From: an uncultured Oscillospiraceae bacterium
GTDB taxonomy: Bacteria; Bacillota; Clostridia; Oscillospirales; Oscillospiraceae
NCBI GenBank assembly: GCA_947628975.1
Contig: CANRBW010000101.1
Location: forward strand, 1 to 5,942
Direction: 5' to 3'
Length of the DNA: 5,942 bases
Position 1 is the stretch's first letter. Each line of letters begins with the position of its first letter. The notes under the pieces are model-generated. The model had not been told where the DNA came from, did no database searches, and saw nothing but the letters and a program-made list of their open reading frames with translations. The translations under genes and the position numbers were made by a program. Below are positions 4,811-5,942 of this stretch, one piece after another.

Positions 4811-5942
4811 ATGGACGCCAGACAGCCGGGCCGGGAGGACCAGAACAAACAGCCGGAGGAGACCATCATCCTCAACACCGGCCTGATCCAGATGGCCTTT
4901 GACAAGAAAAAGGAGAGCGAGGCCCTGGAGCTGCGGGAGCTCCAGGAGCGGGCCGACCTGAACGACGTGGCCGCCCAGCGGCAGCTGGGCCTCCGCTACG
5001 CCACCGGGGACGGGGTGGAGCGGGACATGGAGAAGGCGGTGGCCTACCTCACCCAGGCCGGGGAGGCCGGGGACCTTCAGGCCCAGGACGCCCTGGGCGG
5101 CTGCTACCGCCGCATGGCCGCCGACAGCGCCGACCCGGACCGCCGCCGGGAGCTCTACCAGCAGGCGGTGGAGATGTACCGCCAGGGGGCGGAGGCGGGC
5201 TTTCCCCCCTCCCAGTACAACCTGGGCCTGGCCTACGAAAACGCCGCCGGGGTGGAGCAGGACCTGGAGCGGGCGGCGGAGCTCTACCGCCAGGCCGGGG
5301 AGGCGGGCTATCCGCCCGGGGACTGCGCCCTGGCGGTGTGCTACCTCAACGGCAACGGGGTGGAGCGGGACCGCCGCCAGGCCCTGGAGCTGCTGGCCAA
5401 GTCCGCCCAGGCGGGCTACGCCAGGGCCCAGTGCATCCTGGGGGACTTCTTCATGAACGGCGACGGGGTGGACAAGGACGCCGGCCACGCCCTGGAGCTC
5501 TACCGGGAGGCCGCCAGGGAGGACTACGCCCCCGCGATCGAGAAGCTGGGGCTGTGCTACGAGAACGGCGACGGGGTGGAGCGGGACATGGCCGAGGCGG
5601 TGCGCTGTTACCGCCAGGCCAGCGAGATGGGCCACCCCCCCGCCACCTGCGACCTGGCCGTGTGCTACCTCAACGGCGCTGGGGTGGAGATGGACGAGGC
5701 CGAGGCGGTGCGTCTGCTGGAAGAGGCCGCGGCGGAGGAGCACCCCCGGTCGATGTGCATCCTGGGGGACTGTCTGCGCTGGGGCACCGGGACGGACAAG
5801 GACCCGGAGCGGGCCTTCCGGCTCTACCAGCAGGCGGCCCAGATGGGCTTCCTCCCCGGCATCCGCCAGATGGGCGTTTGCTACGAGGGAGGGGACGGCG
5901 TGGCCCGCGACCCGGCCAAGGCGGTGGAGCTCTACCGCCAGG
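4811..5942 (+). CDS. Sel1-like repeat protein, 3' end beyond the window
   Basis: The frame is open from the ATG at 4811 to the right edge: 377 codons, no stop. The ATG has GGGAAGGGAGG (4791-4801) upstream. There is no signal peptide or membrane segment, so the protein should be cytoplasmic. Residues 1-52 are charged and probably partly helical (an EALELRELQERAD-type stretch at 38-50). From about residue 53 the protein consists of Sel1-type repeats, a TPR-like helix-turn-helix with the consensus LGxxYxxGxGVxxDxxxAxxxYxxAAxxG. Eight full repeats and a partial ninth are visible. Six of them (132-347) are exactly 36 residues long; the second (89-131) carries a 7-residue insertion. Such repeats are known to build protein-binding solenoids, in signalling or assembly. 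The partner here is unknown and no enzyme domain is visible. The preceding terminator suggests its own transcription, but I found no clear promoter in the 23-base gap. Confidence 0.92.
   Translation, partial: MDARQPGREDQNKQPEETIILNTGLIQMAFDKKKESEALELRELQERADLNDVAAQRQLGLRYATGDGVERDMEKAVAYLTQAGEAGDLQAQDALGGCYRRMAADSADPDRRRELYQQAVEMYRQGAEAGFPPSQYNLGLAYENAAGVEQDLERAAELYRQAGEAGYPPGDCALAVCYLNGNGVERDRRQALELLAKSAQAGYARAQCILGDFFMNGDGVDKDAGHALELYREAAREDYAPAIEKLGLCYENGDGVERDMAEAVRCYRQASEMGHPPATCDLAVCYLNGAGVEMDEAEAVRLLEEAAAEEHPRSMCILGDCLRWGTGTDKDPERAFRLYQQAAQMGFLPGIRQMGVCYEGGDGVARDPAKAVELYRQ
4967..5942 (+). repeat. Sel1 repeat array with a three-repeat super-period
   Basis: Nine Sel1 units start at residues 53, 89, 132, 168, 204, 240, 276, 312 and 348 of the protein. 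From 5204 the units repeat as triplets of 324 bases: 5204-5527, 5528-5851, then 5852 to the edge. First members read LGL-x-YEN or MGVCYEG, second members LAVCYLNG, and third members CILGD with DKD. The array has diverged in sequence but keeps its length exactly from 5204 to 5851. Confidence 0.85.

Noticed and set aside
3460..4905. A 481-codon minus-strand open frame opposite ackA
   Set aside because: It is a compositional shadow rich in Gly, His, Val and Asp. It crosses the ackA terminator, and the plus strand is a complete acetate kinase.
4787..5743. A 318-codon minus-strand open frame with periodic HPVAV-like motifs
   Set aside because: The periodicity mirrors the Sel1 repeats on the plus strand. 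The sense frame has charged N-terminal sequence, a ribosome binding site and canonical Sel1 motifs.
4967..5942. A CRISPR array or DNA-level tandem repeat
   Set aside because: The periodicity is at protein level (36 residues) in an uninterrupted reading frame. The DNA units are diverged and have no constant repeat with unique spacers.

Overview
The window is a GC-rich stretch of bacterial chromosome. Compact operons, strong AGGAG-type ribosome binding sites, sigma-A-like promoters and a TmcAL/AckA gene pair all point to Bacillota. The very high GC at third codon positions suggests a GC-rich gut Clostridia lineage such as the Oscillospiraceae (Flavonifractor/Pseudoflavonifractor-like). That placement is inferred from sequence style and was not tested by a search.

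Layout, left to right. (1) The 5' end of a P-loop kinase, most like uridine kinase, is read leftward off the window edge. (2) A divergent intergenic region (about 134-310) carries one promoter for each direction. (3) Two tandem paralogous genes on the plus strand each encode a four-cysteine N-terminal zinc ribbon followed by a multi-pass membrane domain. They look like an operon and end at a strong hairpin that also lies downstream of the next, convergent gene. (4) On the minus strand is tmcAL (ylbM family), the tRNA(Met) cytidine acetate ligase. (5) Diverging from it on the plus strand is ackA, acetate kinase, complete with all its catalytic residues and closed by a textbook intrinsic terminator. 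(6) A cytoplasmic Sel1-repeat protein starts just after that terminator and runs off the right edge, open for 377 codons.

The clearest functional link is acetate. AckA interconverts acetate and acetyl phosphate, and TmcAL activates acetate with ATP to acetylate the wobble cytidine of elongator tRNA(Met). The predicted promoters of these two genes face each other and overlap, so polymerase probably cannot occupy both at once. The zinc-ribbon membrane pair and the Sel1 protein have no function I can assign. They are the least explained parts of the window. The Sel1 protein shows a higher-order period of three repeats and a recurring cysteine pattern. I see no mobile element, CRISPR array, tRNA, rRNA or phage gene, and no gene-free stretch reaches 300 bases.
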